Source: Suillus spraguei (Eukaryota > Basidiomycota > Agaricomycetes > Boletales > Suillaceae). From it: 64,000 bases of DNA. The notes beneath the pieces are model-generated. The model was given only the letters and a program-made list of their open reading frames with translations, was not told the DNA's origin and ran no database searches. Made by a program: the position numbers and the translations under genes. Of the stretch, positions 32,880-44,058 are shown in pieces; position 1 is the stretch's first letter, and each line of letters begins with the position of its first letter. The stretch covers positions 1 through 64,000 of the forward strand of contig JABCPU010000382.1 of NCBI GenBank assembly GCA_016800925.1, read 5' to 3'.

Positions 32880-35300
32880 CTTGAAACTTGCAAAAATGTA
32901 TATCATGTAAAATGCCTATTTCCTCACACAGTTCACCGAGTGTCAAGTACCAAGACCCAGGACCCAAATCATGAATCCTTGGCAATGTAACAAGTGCCAA
33001 GTGCCGGAACCCAAACCCAGAACCTCGAAACTTAAAACTTGGAACTTGGAACTCACAAAAATGTGTATCATGTAAAATGTCTATTTCCTTACACAGTTCA
33101 CCGAGTGTCAAGTACCAAGACCCGGGACCCAAATCCTGAATTCCTGGCAGTGTAACAAGTGCCGAGTGCCGGAACCCGACCCCCGAACTCCGAAACTTCA
33201 AACTTCAAACTTCAAACTTCAAAATTGAAACTTGCAAAAATCTGTATCATGTAAATTTTCTATTTCCTTGCACAGTTCACCGAGTGTCAAGTACCAAGAC
33301 CCGGGACCTGATTCCCAAATTCCTGGCAGTGTAACAAGTGCCGAGTGCCGGAACCTGACCCCCGAACCCCGAAACTTCACACTTCAAACTTCAAAATTGA
33401 AACTTGCAAAAATCTGTATCATGTAAAATTTCTATTTCCTTACACAGTTCACCGAGTGTCAAGTACCAAGACCCGGGACACGAATCCCGAATTCCTGGCA
33501 GTGTAACAAGTGCTGAGTGCCGGAACCTGACCCCCGAACCCCGAAACTTCACACTTCAAACTTCAAAATCAAAATTGAAACTTGCAAAAATCTGTATCAC
33601 TTAAATTTTCTATTTCCTTGCACAGTTCACTGAGTGTCAAGTACCAAGACCCAGGACCCGAATCCCGAATTCCTGGCAGTGTAACAAGTGCCAAGTGCCG
33701 GAACACAACCCCCGAACTCCGAAACTTCAAACTTCAAACTTCAAAATTGAAACTTGCAAAAATCTGTATCATGTAAATTTTCTATGTCCTTCCACAGTTC
33801 ACCGACTGTCAAGTACCAAGACCCGGGACCCGATTCCCGAATTCATGGCAGTGTAACAAGTGCCGAGTGCCCGAACCTGACCCCCGAACCCCGAAACTTC
33901 ACACTTCAAACTTCAAAATCAAAATTGAAACTTGCAAAAATCTGTATCATTTAAATTTTCTATTTCCTTGCACAGTTCACCGAGTGTCAAGTACCAAGAC
34001 CCGGGACACGAATCCCAAATTCCTGGCAGTGTAACAAGTGCCAAGTGCCAGAACCTGACCCCCGAACCCCGAAACTTCACACTTCAAACTTCAAAATTGA
34101 AACTTGCAAAAATCTGTATCATGTAAATTTTCTATTTCCTTGCACAGTTCACCAAGTGTCAAGTACCAAGACCCGGGACCCGATTCCCAAATTCCTGGCA
34201 GTGTAACAAGTGCCAAGTGCCAGAACCTGACCCCCGAACCCCGAAACTTCACACTTCAAACTTCAAAATTGAAACTTGCAAAAATCTGTATCATGTAAAT
34301 TTTCTATTTCCTTGCACAGTTCACCAAGTGTCAAGTACCAAGACCCGGGACCCGATTCCCAAATTCCTGGCAGTGTAACAAGTGCCGAGTGCCAGAACCT
34401 GACCCCCGAACCCCGAAACTTCACACTTCAAACTTCAAAATTGAAACTTGCAAAAATCTGTATCATGTAAATTTTCTATTTCCTTGCACAGTTCACCAAG
34501 TGTCAAGTACCAAGACCCGGGACCCGATTCCCAAATTCCTGGCAGTGTAACAAGTGCCAAGTGCCAGAACCTGACCCCCGAACCCCGAAACTTCACACTT
34601 CAAACTTCAAAATTGAAACTTGCAAAAATCTGTATCATGTAAATTTTCTATTTCCTTGCACAGTTCACCAAGTGTCAAGTACCAAGACCCGGGACCCGAA
34701 TCCCAAATTCCTGGCAGTGTAACAAGTGCCGAGTGCCAGAACCTGACCCCCGAACCCCCAAACTTCACACTTCAAACTTCAAAATCAAAATTGAAACTTG
34801 CAAAATCTGTATCATTTAAATTTTCTATTTCCTTACACAGTTCACCGAGTGTCAAGTACCAAGACCCGGGACCCAAATCCCGAATTCCTGGCAGTGTAAC
34901 AAGTGCCGAGTGCTGGAACACAACCCCCAAACTCCGAAACTTACAACTTGAAACTTGAAACTCGCAAAGATGTCTAAGATGTAAATTTTTCTATTTCCTT
35001 ATACAGTTCACCGAGTGTCAAGTACCAAGAACTGAGACCCGAATCCTGAATTTCTGGCAATGTAACAAGTGCCAAGTGCCAGACCTCGAACCCCAAAACT
35101 TGAAACTTGAAACTCGCACAAATCTGTATCATGTAAAATTTCTATTTCCTTATACAGTTCACCGAGTGTCAAGTACCAAAACCTGGAACCCAAATCCTGA
35201 ATTCCTGGCAATGTAACAAGTGCCTCGTGCCGGAACCCGAACCCTAAACCCTGAACCCCAAAATTTGAAACTTGAAACTTGAAACTTGAAACTGTATGCC
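32880..35300. repeat. Tandem satellite array, 14 units of mostly 172 or 178 bp
   Basis: The landmark TTCACCGAGTGTCAAGTACC (or CCAAG variant) starts at 32931, 33097, 33276, 33448, 33626, 33798, 33976, 34148, 34320, 34492, 34664, 34841, 35007 and 35158. The 172 versus 178 difference is a 6-bp duplication (AAAATC) before the AAAATTGAAAC segment. Central units are nearly identical, edge units diverge. Each unit has a 64-66-codon open frame without an ATG, overlapping the next; it is not a gene. Confidence 0.9.
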
Positions 35301-35324
35301 AGGGTTTTGGGTCCTGGGTCTCAG

Positions 35325-36575
35325 TAGTTCACACTTTGTGAGTTTCAAGTTTTGGCACTCAGCACTGAGGACTTGGCACTCAGTGATTCAATAATTTGCT
35401 TCTGGCAGAGGTAACATTCATTGAAAAAAACTGTATATACATCTATCACTATGCAATTATGTCCACCTCCTCACAAGACCCTTTAACCTTCACCTCAACA
35501 TCCAGTTCAATCTCGACCATCTTATCATGGATGCCCTCCTGTTGCTCCTCAATCATTTTTAAAGTTTTTCAATGTCTTATCATTGCATAAATGGCCAGCC
35601 CTGCTCAGACATCAACAGTAGTACACTCCCACATGTGTCATATGCAAAGGATCAGTTGTATATAGGCCACAAATCTGATATGTCATGTACAGGGATATTT
35701 CTACTGATAAGAAGCCTACATAATAATCAAGCTTGTGATAAGTGATCTGAAGCGTGATTTACCTCTCATATATGTCCATAATGATGTATTTGAAGTTTTA
35801 GAAAGATCCATGAAGGACTGACTGAATGATAAGTAAAATGACATATGTGTGAAAAGTGACAATTGACATCTTTTTACACAAAGTCACATTTATATATGGT
35901 ACAGTTTAAATATTTCATTCAAAATATGTAAGATACATGTTAGACTACTGAAGGAACCTATACTGCATATTGCCCTGAGGTTGGAGGGTGGTGAAAGGGA
36001 TGTGGTGTATATCTCAGTTGACCCAGCGTCAAAGTCCTACAACTGCCCAACTGACCATTTTCGATATTTTGGCACTTTGAACTTTCCCACAGTCAATTTC
36101 TTATCTATTTCACTTCCTCAGCACTCAATTCTTGTTGGATGGTTTTATAAATTTAGATATATCATAGTGAATGTATTTTAAATCTACTCCAGGTGTCTGA
36201 TTAATAAACTTTGATGTTTTGAAAGTATGGGCTCCTTATCAGTAGAAATAGTAAGCATTCACACTAGTTCAAAACTCCGGCCTATTTAAGCTGATCCTTG
36301 TCATACAAAGCAAGTATATATGGTATTATAATGATATATGAAGAGGCTGTATTATTTATGCAAGAGTAAGATACTGAAAACATCAAAAGTGTGAGAAATG
36401 CGACTTTCTATGTTTTTGTTCTTGGATGTTGAGGTGAAGGTTAAAGGGTCTTGTGAGGAGGTTGGCATAATTGCATAGTAATTGATGTATATACAAATTT
36501 TTTCAATGAATGTTACCTCTGCCAGAAGCAAATTATTGAATCACTGAGTGCTGAGTGCTGAAACTCAAAACTGTT
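35325..36575. repeat. Inner inverted repeat with central spacer
   Basis: 35385-35520 is the approximate reverse complement of 36424-36560 (landmarks: GCAGAGGTAACATTCATTG on the left, its complement on the right; also CTCACAAGACCCTTTAACC). The roughly 900-bp AT-rich spacer 35520-36424 holds no recognisable gene. Confidence 0.75.
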
Positions 36576-37280
36576 ATGGCCATGCAAAACCAGAGGCAAT
36601 TCAGAAGTTCCAGGTTTGCATGGGTCGTACTGGAGGGTCATACTAATTCATGGGGCTTGGCCTCAGCTTGTGGCACTGTGCCCCTTGCCTAAGTACATGC
36701 CCCTAATTTCATATGAAGTCCAAAGAGGATTCTTGTGAAGTCCGAGGGAGAACCTTGGAGGAACTCTTGGCTGGATTGCTCCATAGAGTGCCAATAAACT
36801 TCTGGAGAAGTGTAGAAAACTATGCCGCAGGTAGCGGAGATAGAGGTAAGACTACTGGGACAAGTCCCAAGTAGAATGGGTGAAGGGAAGACCACTGGAT
36901 GAAGTCTAGGGCAGGATTGGAGCAAGGCTCCAGGGGGAAATATGATCCACAGGAGGTCAAGGATAGGATAGGACAGGACAAGAGGTCCGGAGATAGAGGT
37001 CTGGAGGATGAGGAGTGGAGAAATGGAGAAATGGAGAGTGGAGGAGTGAGAAATGGAGGAGTGAGGATGGAGAAACGGAGGAGCGGAGCTCTGTGGATTT
37101 GGGGGAAGTATTGCCTACTATGGAGGAGTAGTCCGGAGATTATGTAAGGAAGGTACAGGCTACTACGGATGAAGTCCAGAGTAGAAACAAACAGAGGAAG
37201 ACTACCAAAGGTAGAGCTGGAGGTGAACAGAGATAAAGACTGGAGTTCGGACAAAGTTTGGAAAGTATAATATAACAAAG
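36570..37280 (+). repeat. Inverted repeat partner of 32190-32692
   Basis: Starts TGTTATGGCCATGCAAAACC. It contains a GA-rich tract (36990-37090) complementary to the CT-rich tract at 32180-32270. Two to three units of the 172-bp satellite follow in inverted orientation at about 37440-37700. Confidence 0.65.
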
Positions 37281-37759
37281 GGTCAAAGGTCCAGCCTAGG
37301 GATACTAATTTACATGATATACATTTTTGCAAGTTTCTGTCACATACCGTATTTCACACCCCATCTCCACTATGATCTCTGGCCCTGATCTCCATATTTC
37401 CGGACCTCCGGACCTCCACAGCTAGCCTGCCAACCCTAAATTTGGGATTTGGGTCTCAGGTCTTGGTACTCAACACTCGGTGAACTGTGTAAGGAAATAG
37501 AAATTGTACATGATACAGATGTTTGCGAGTTTTGAAATTTCAAGTTTTGGGTCTCGGGCTTCGGCACTCAGCACTCAGCACTCAGCACTTCATACATTGC
37601 CAGGAATTCAGGATTTGGGTCTCAGGTCTTGTTACTTGACAATTGGTGAACTGTGTAAGGAAATAGAAAATTTACATGATATACATTTTGTGAGTTTCAA
37701 GTTTTAAATGTGTGGATCAAATTCCTTTGATCAAATTCCTTTTATTGTCTCACATTTTT

Positions 37760-40700
37760 CTGAGTCCTGAGTGCAGAATCACGAGTGCCAAACCTCGAAA
37801 TTGTGGACTACCAGATGTCAGAGTTTGGGGTTCAGCACTAAAAATGTGTGGGTCAAAGTCTTTTTATTGCCTCACATTGATTCACACATTTTGAGTGCCG
37901 AACCCTGAACCCCAGCACCTGGCACTCAGGACTCGACACAAAATGTAAAGAATTTAAAACCTATCTGTTGAGTCACCTTGTGCCGGGTGCCAGGTAACAA
38001 TGTGAAACATATCAATCCATACATCTTAAGTGCCGAACCCCGAACCCGGCACCTGGGACTCGGGACTCATCACCATGTGAAAAATATTGATCTACATATT
38101 TTAAGTGCTGAACCCCAACCCCTGGCACCTGGGACTTAGAACAATGTGAGGCAATACAGAGATATTGATTCACACATATTGAGTGCCGAACCCCAAACTC
38201 TGGCACCCGGCACTCAGGACTCGGGCCTTGGGACTCATAACAATGTGAAAGATATCAATGCACATATTTAGACACCAAACCCTGAACTCCGGCACCCGGC
38301 AGTCGGGAATCGGACTCAGCCCTCATAACAATGTGAGAGATATTGATCCACATATTTTAACACCGAACCCCGAACCCCAGCACCTGGGAGTTAGAACAAT
38401 GTGAGGCAATCCAAAGATATTGATTTACACATGTTGAGTGCCAAACCCCAAACTCCGGCACCCGGCACTCGGGATCAGGATTCGGGACTCATAACAATGT
38501 GAAAGATATTGATCCACATATTTTATGTGCTGAACCCTGAACTCCAGCACCCGGGAGTTAAACAATGTGAGGCAATACACAGATATTGATTTACACATGT
38601 TGAGTGCCAACCCTGAACTCCGGCACCCGGCACTCGGGACTCAGGCCTTGGAACTTATAACAATGTGAAAGATGTCGATGCACATATTCTATCACCGAAC
38701 CCCAAACCCCGGCACCCGGGAGTTAGAAATATGTGAGGCAATACAAAGATATTGATTTACATGTGTGGAGTGCTGAACCCCGAACTTCGGCACCTGGCAG
38801 TTGGGAATCTGGACTGGGGACTCATAACCATGTGAAAGATATGATCCACATATTTAACCACCCAACCCCGAACCCCAGCACCCGGGAGTGAGAACAATGT
38901 GAGTCAATACAAAGATATTGATGTACACATGTTGAATGCCGAACCCCGAACTCCGGCACCCGACACTCGGGACTCGGGACTTGATACTCATAACAATGAG
39001 ACAGATATCGATCCACATATTTTAACACTGAACCCGAACCGCCACCCATGAGTTAGAACCATGTGAGGCAATACAAAGTTGAGTCCAAATTACGATCACT
39101 GAGTGCCGGGTTACCATGTGAGGCAATACAAAGATATTGATTTACACATGTTGAGTGCTGAACCCCGCACTCCGGCACCTGGGAGTTAGCACAATGTGAG
39201 GCAATACCATGATATTGATTTACACATGTTGAGTGCCGAACCCTAAGTGCCGGAGCTCGGGGTTTGGCAGTCAAAACAATGTGAGGCAATACCATAATAT
39301 TGATTTACACATGTTGAGTGCCGAACCCCGAGTGCCGAGCTCGGGGTTCGGCAGTCAAAACAATGTGAAAGACCTCGATCCACATATTTTATGTGCCGAA
39401 CCCCGAACTCCGGCACTCGGGACTTCCAAGCTCCAGCACCCGGGAGTTAGCACAATGTGAGGCAATACCATGATATTGATTTACACAAGTTGAGTGCCGA
39501 TCCCCGAGTGCTGAGTCCCGAGTGCCGGAGTTCGGGGTTTGGCACATAAAATATGTGGATTGAGGTCTTTCACATTGTTTTGACTGCCAAACCCCGAGCT
39601 CCGGCACTCGGGGTTCGGCACTCAACATGTGTAAATCAATATCATGGTATTGCCTCACATTGTGCTAATTCCCGGGTGCCGGAGCTCGGGGTTCGGCACT
39701 CAACATGTGTAAATCAATATCATGGTATTGCCTCACATTGTGCTAACTCCCGGGTGCCGGAGCTCGGGGTTCGGCACTCAAAACAATGTGAAAGACCTCA
39801 ATCCACATATTTTATGTGCCGAACCCCGAACTCCGGCACCCAGCAATCGGGACTCGGGACTTGGTACTCATAACAATGTGAATGATATCGATCCACATAT
39901 TTTAACACCGAACCCCAAACCCCGCCACCTGCGAGTTACAACTATGTGAGGCAATACAAAGATATTGATTTACACATGTTGAGTGCCGAACCCCGAGCTC
40001 TGGCACCTGGGAGTTAGCACAATGTGAGGCAATACCATGATATTGATTTACACATGTTGAGTGCCGAACCCCGAGTGCCGGAGCTCGGGGTTCGGCAGTC
40101 AAAACAATGTGAAAGACCTCATCCACATATTTTATGTGCCAAACCCCGAACTCCGGCACCCGGCACTCGGGACTTGGGACTTGGTACTCATAATGTGAAA
40201 GATCTTGATCAACATATTGTCAGTGCTGAACCCTGAACCCCGGCACCCAGCACTCGGGACTCGGGACTCAGAACAATGTGAGGCAATAGACACCTATTGA
40301 TCCACACATTCTAAGTGCCGAACTCCGAACTCCGAAATCTGGTAGTCTACTATTTAGGGGTTCGCAGTTCGGTACTCGGGCTTTTGCACTTGAGACCAAA
40401 AACAATGTTAGGCAATAAAATGACTTTGATCCACACATTTTTGGTAGATATCTTTTTCATCTCAAATCTTGAATCTCGAGTGCCGAACCCCGAATCCCGA
40501 AATCTGGTAGTCTACAATTTGGGGTCCGGTCCTCGGGACTCAGACACATGTCAGGCAACAACAAAACTTTGATCCACACATTTTTGGTAGATGTCTGTTT
40601 TGTCTCGAATCTCGAGTTTCTAGTTTCTAGTTTCGGTACTCTGCACCCGCACCCGGCACTCGGCACTAGATGACTCCACACATGGACTTTAAATCTTTCA

Positions 40701-40810
40701 CCTTGTGTGTTGTGTTTCGGGTGTCCGGGTATCTGGAATTCAGGAAATCTCTAGTTTGAATCTCCAGTTTCGAGTTCCTGGATTCGGGACTTGGCACCCG
40801 GCACCTGGCA
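37760..40810. repeat. Tandem array of palindrome-rich GC/AT composite units
   Basis: Units combine AATGTGAGGCAATAC, GATATTGATTTACACATG, TTGAGTGCCGAACCCCGA, CTCCGGCACCCGGCACTCGG and GTGAAAGATATCGATCCAC. Starts of GATATTGATTTAC at about 38416, 38582, 38748, 38913 give a period near 166 bp. Further right, spacings shrink to about 80 bp, and some units (39540-39790) are inverted, so the GAGCTCCGGCAC cores form perfect hairpins. Noncoding. Confidence 0.8.
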
Positions 40811-40959
40811 CCTCAATTATCGATGAATGTCAGACATGATGAATTCAGGTTTTGTGCTTCAGGGTTTAGATTTTGGTGGTCGATGGTAGGTATATGCACT
40901 CATAGGGTGCATGTATCCTATGTGTTTGATTCTCTGGTGGCTACATCAGCTGTACGTCT

Positions 40960-41587
40960 TTATGATACATATCTAGGCCCACCCATATATGTAATATATT
41001 TTACCTCGGCCCACCCGTCTATGTAAAATTCCCCCACGTCGGCCCACCCGTCTATGCAATAAATATTTTACTGCACCCTCGGCCCACCCATCTATGTAAT
41101 ACACCCCACGTCGGCCTACCCGTATATGTAATATTCTCTCCCCTCGGCCCACCCGTATATGTAATATTCTCTCACCTCGGCCACCCGTATATGTAATATT
41201 CTCTCACCTCGGCCCACCCGTATATGTAATATTCTCTTACCTCGGCCCACCCGTCTATGCAATAATATTTGCCTTGCATCTCTCTTCAGCCCAGCTGTCT
41301 ATAATATCCTACTCTACATACTACCCAGATGGGCCCACCCATCTCTGTCAGGGATGATATCCCCCTGGCCCATCCGTCAACATCAGAAATCATGTTTCCC
41401 TCGGCCCACCCGTCTCTCCCACAAATACAAGTCTCCCGGCCCACCCGTCTCCATCGGAAATAATTTTCCCCCCGGCCCATCCGTCAACATCGAGGATATA
41501 CATAACCTCGGCCCATGGTCCGCTGGCCCGTCTTTGACGGGATATTATGTGGGTCGGGTGACCCATATAGTACGGAGTTTGTCACTG
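40960..41587. repeat. Right subterminal cluster and terminal inverted repeat
   Basis: About ten CTCGGCCCACCCGTCTATG-like units, the complement of those at 31590-31970, then the terminal segment ending in TCACTG at 41582-41587. Confidence 0.7.
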
Positions 41588-41594
41588 AAGGGGC

Positions 41595-44058
41595 TCAGTC
41601 TAAAGCAGCACCGAGGTGCGTGAGAATATGGAAAGACTCAAGATGTGCTGTCGGGGCTGAAGTTTTGGTATAATCTTGCCCCAAGACGGCGGAATATCCA
41701 CAGCAGACATAATGTGCCTTAATACGTACAGGTCTCCCTTCCTGATCACACTTAAGCTTGAAAATTGGTCGACCACGCATAATTTTGCAACCCATGGGTA
41801 CCGAAGATTGTGGTACAAGGTTAAAAACACCCAAGTTGTGCAGGGAAGTGAACTCCTCCTGCAGGGCCTTGGTCCACTCTAGGGCATGGTCAGAGTTCAT
41901 AGTGTCAGCATAAGTGACGGGGTCGTCTGGGAATTCAGTGTCAAGATGGTTGGGGATCATGGCAAAGAGGTCCACAAAATGATGTAGCTCCTCCTCAGAG
42001 ATGAGGGTAGCCAGAGTATCTGCAACAGAAGTAGGGTTGGGTGAGAGAGCCTGTATATGGTCCTTTGCCGTGAGTGATGCCAGGATGGCTCTTTGGGCCA
42101 CTGAAATGTAAGGTTTACCATCAATAGCACATTGGCATTCGGAGGGCACAGTGGTGTGAGAAGAACAGTGAGGTGGGAGTGCATGTGGGATGCTGGCAGC
42201 CGGAACACTGGTGGGTGAAGGAGTGGTAGCAGGTGATGCTAATGGTAAAGGTGAAGTGGAGGGCAGAGGTGAGCCAGCTTGGTGTGACTCGATAAAAGAC
42301 ACATGATATGACACAAAAACCTTGTGAGTGACACGATGGTAGCATCGGTAGGACTTGAAGTCGAGAGAGTACCCAATAAGCACACACTCAACAGAGCGAT
42401 TGTAAACTTTGGGGTTGTGATGATTCTGGATAAGAACAAAAGCATGGCAATTGATCTCACAGAGATGAGATAGATCAGGCTTTGTACCTGTCCATCGTTC
42501 AAATGGGGTGTGTCCAGCTTGAGAAAACACAGGCATACAATTAGAGAGGTAGCACGTGGTTAGGATGAACTCATCCCATCGGTTAATAGGTACATTGCAG
42601 GCGGAGCACATTGCACGGGCCTTACCCATCAATGTATGATGGAGACATTCAACCCTACCATTCTGTGCTGAGGTGTAAGGAGCAGTGAATTGATGCTGTG
42701 TGCCACGAGAGAGTAGCCATTCCCACATTGAGTCGGACTTACGTTCGCCATTGTCAGAACGATAGATCCTGACTTTCAGATCAGTCTCAAGTTCTCGTGC
42801 GCGTTCCCAGGCTTGAAGGGCAGAAAAAGCATCAGACTTAGCAGCAAGAGGGATAGTCCAGGCATAGGAAGAAAAGTCATCAATGATATCCATGACGTAT
42901 TTGTTACCAGAAGCCGACAAAGTATTGGGGTGTTCCATCAAGTCTATGTGCACAATTCCGAGCTTCCTAGTAGCCTTACTCCCTACATGAGCCTTTGGGA
43001 TGCTAGTCCTGGTCTGTTTGCCAAGGATGCAATCATCACATTTGGGAGGCTCAGCAGAAAGAGTGATAGGCATACCAGTTGCATTATCAGAGCATGCAAG
43101 ATCATATACGGCGCAGTAATGTGCATGTCCAAGATGGCGGTGCCAAGTTGGAAGGTGGGGAGTTGTTGAGAGATATATGCATGCTCAGCGGACAACTGGC
43201 TGCCAGACAGGGCATACAGACGGCAGGATGTCAATGAGCCAGATAGCATACGAGCACCACTGTGGGCCTGTACCCAACAGTTGGTGGCGTCAAAGGAGGT
43301 GACACATCAATGGGCCATACAGAAAGAGGACATGGAGATGAGGCGCACAGTAGCGGTGGGGATGAAAAGGACATTGTCCATGGTGATGTGAATCCCTTTA
43401 GCGACGATGAGATGAATGGTGCTGACGCCAATGGCCTGAATGGAAGAGCCTCCTACACCATTAACAGTGCAAGGAGCAATGGGGCGCAGGCTGTAGAAGT
43501 CAGCCTCAGAGTTGCTAATGTGGACAGATGCGCCACTGTCAAGGAAGAACAGCACAACTGAGGGGTCCATGACAGTGCGAGTGTGTTGGTTAGGGGCCTT
43601 GTAAGTGATACCTGCAAAGTCAACAGGCTGTGAGCATTGGCGCCAGTCAAGGCTGGCCTGAAGAGGTTCGATGGCCACAAGGAGAGCCATGTACTCATCT
43701 GCATCAGATGCAGATAAGTCATGAATGAAGGTGGGCATGATGGTATCACTGGCAAGGCCAGCAAACTCTTGAGATGCAATGGCAGGCACTGGACCGGGTC
43801 ATGGGTCAGAGGCGACATAGATGGCCTCACATGTCTCACTGTCAAGGAGGTAGGCTCTGCTGCTAGTGTCATAACATAGTCTGCCAGGTTTGCCCGTGGC
43901 AGCAGTCGGCTTAGGAGGTTTGTGGGGTGTGGTGCCTTTATTGGATTCATGTGCAGCACACTTGTTGGCAAGCACCTCATCACGCTTGCCTTCCATCGCA
44001 CCTCCCCTACCAAAACAGTCCTTGATGGTATGTCCTGTCTTACCGCAATTGCCACACA
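41595..44058 (-). pseudogene. pol: Ty1/Copia pol, 5' part: zinc knuckle, protease, integrase, start of RT
   Basis: Read from 44058 leftward: zinc knuckle CGNCGKTGHTIKDC, protease (LFFLDSGASVHISN), GAG-pre-integrase (WHRRLGHAHYCAVYD, with CDDCILGKQTR), integrase core (HIDLMEHP, DDFSSYAW, YRSDNGE, AQNGRVECLHHTLMGKA), a proline/serine linker and the RT beginning (DHALEWTKALQEEF, DYTKTSAPTAHLESF). It stops at LGAALD, directly at the edge of the 10-kb element, so most of RT and RNase H are lost. The integrase D-D-E residues are visible. A few frame changes between protease and integrase (about 43070-43310) indicate decay. Confidence 0.8.

Larger units (their letters stand above)
31517..41587. mobile_element. 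About 10-kb gene-less element with terminal inverted repeats
   Basis: The left end reads CAGTGAAC then about 50 bp matching the reverse complement of the right end (CAGTGACAAAC); both ends share ATAATATCCCGT, GACGGGCCAGC or GATACGGGCCAGC, and GACCATGGGCC. Both flanks carry many GGTGGGCC motifs in opposite orientation (31590-31970 and 40970-41560). Inside are an inverted pair (32190/36570), a 14-unit tandem array, a second array of palindromic units and an inner inverted pair around a roughly 900-bp centre. No open frame resembles any protein. It sits between a truncated Gypsy pol and a truncated Copia pol. No target duplication was found. The class is unassigned; a large non-autonomous DNA transposon is my best guess. 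Confidence 0.6.

Noticed and set aside
33232..34958. Row of 64-66-codon open frames repeated along the array
   Set aside because: They start at TTG, not ATG, overlap each other by about 22 bp, and simply follow the satellite period. They are noncoding repeats.
32931..35158. Possible CRISPR-like or rRNA spacer repeats
   Set aside because: Period of 172/178 bp with whole-unit identity is a satellite; there is no rRNA sequence nearby.
37760..40810. Possible CRISPR array (repeated units with palindromes)
   Set aside because: Units are long (80-166 bp), variable, partly inverted and have no unique spacers of constant size; the genome is eukaryotic.
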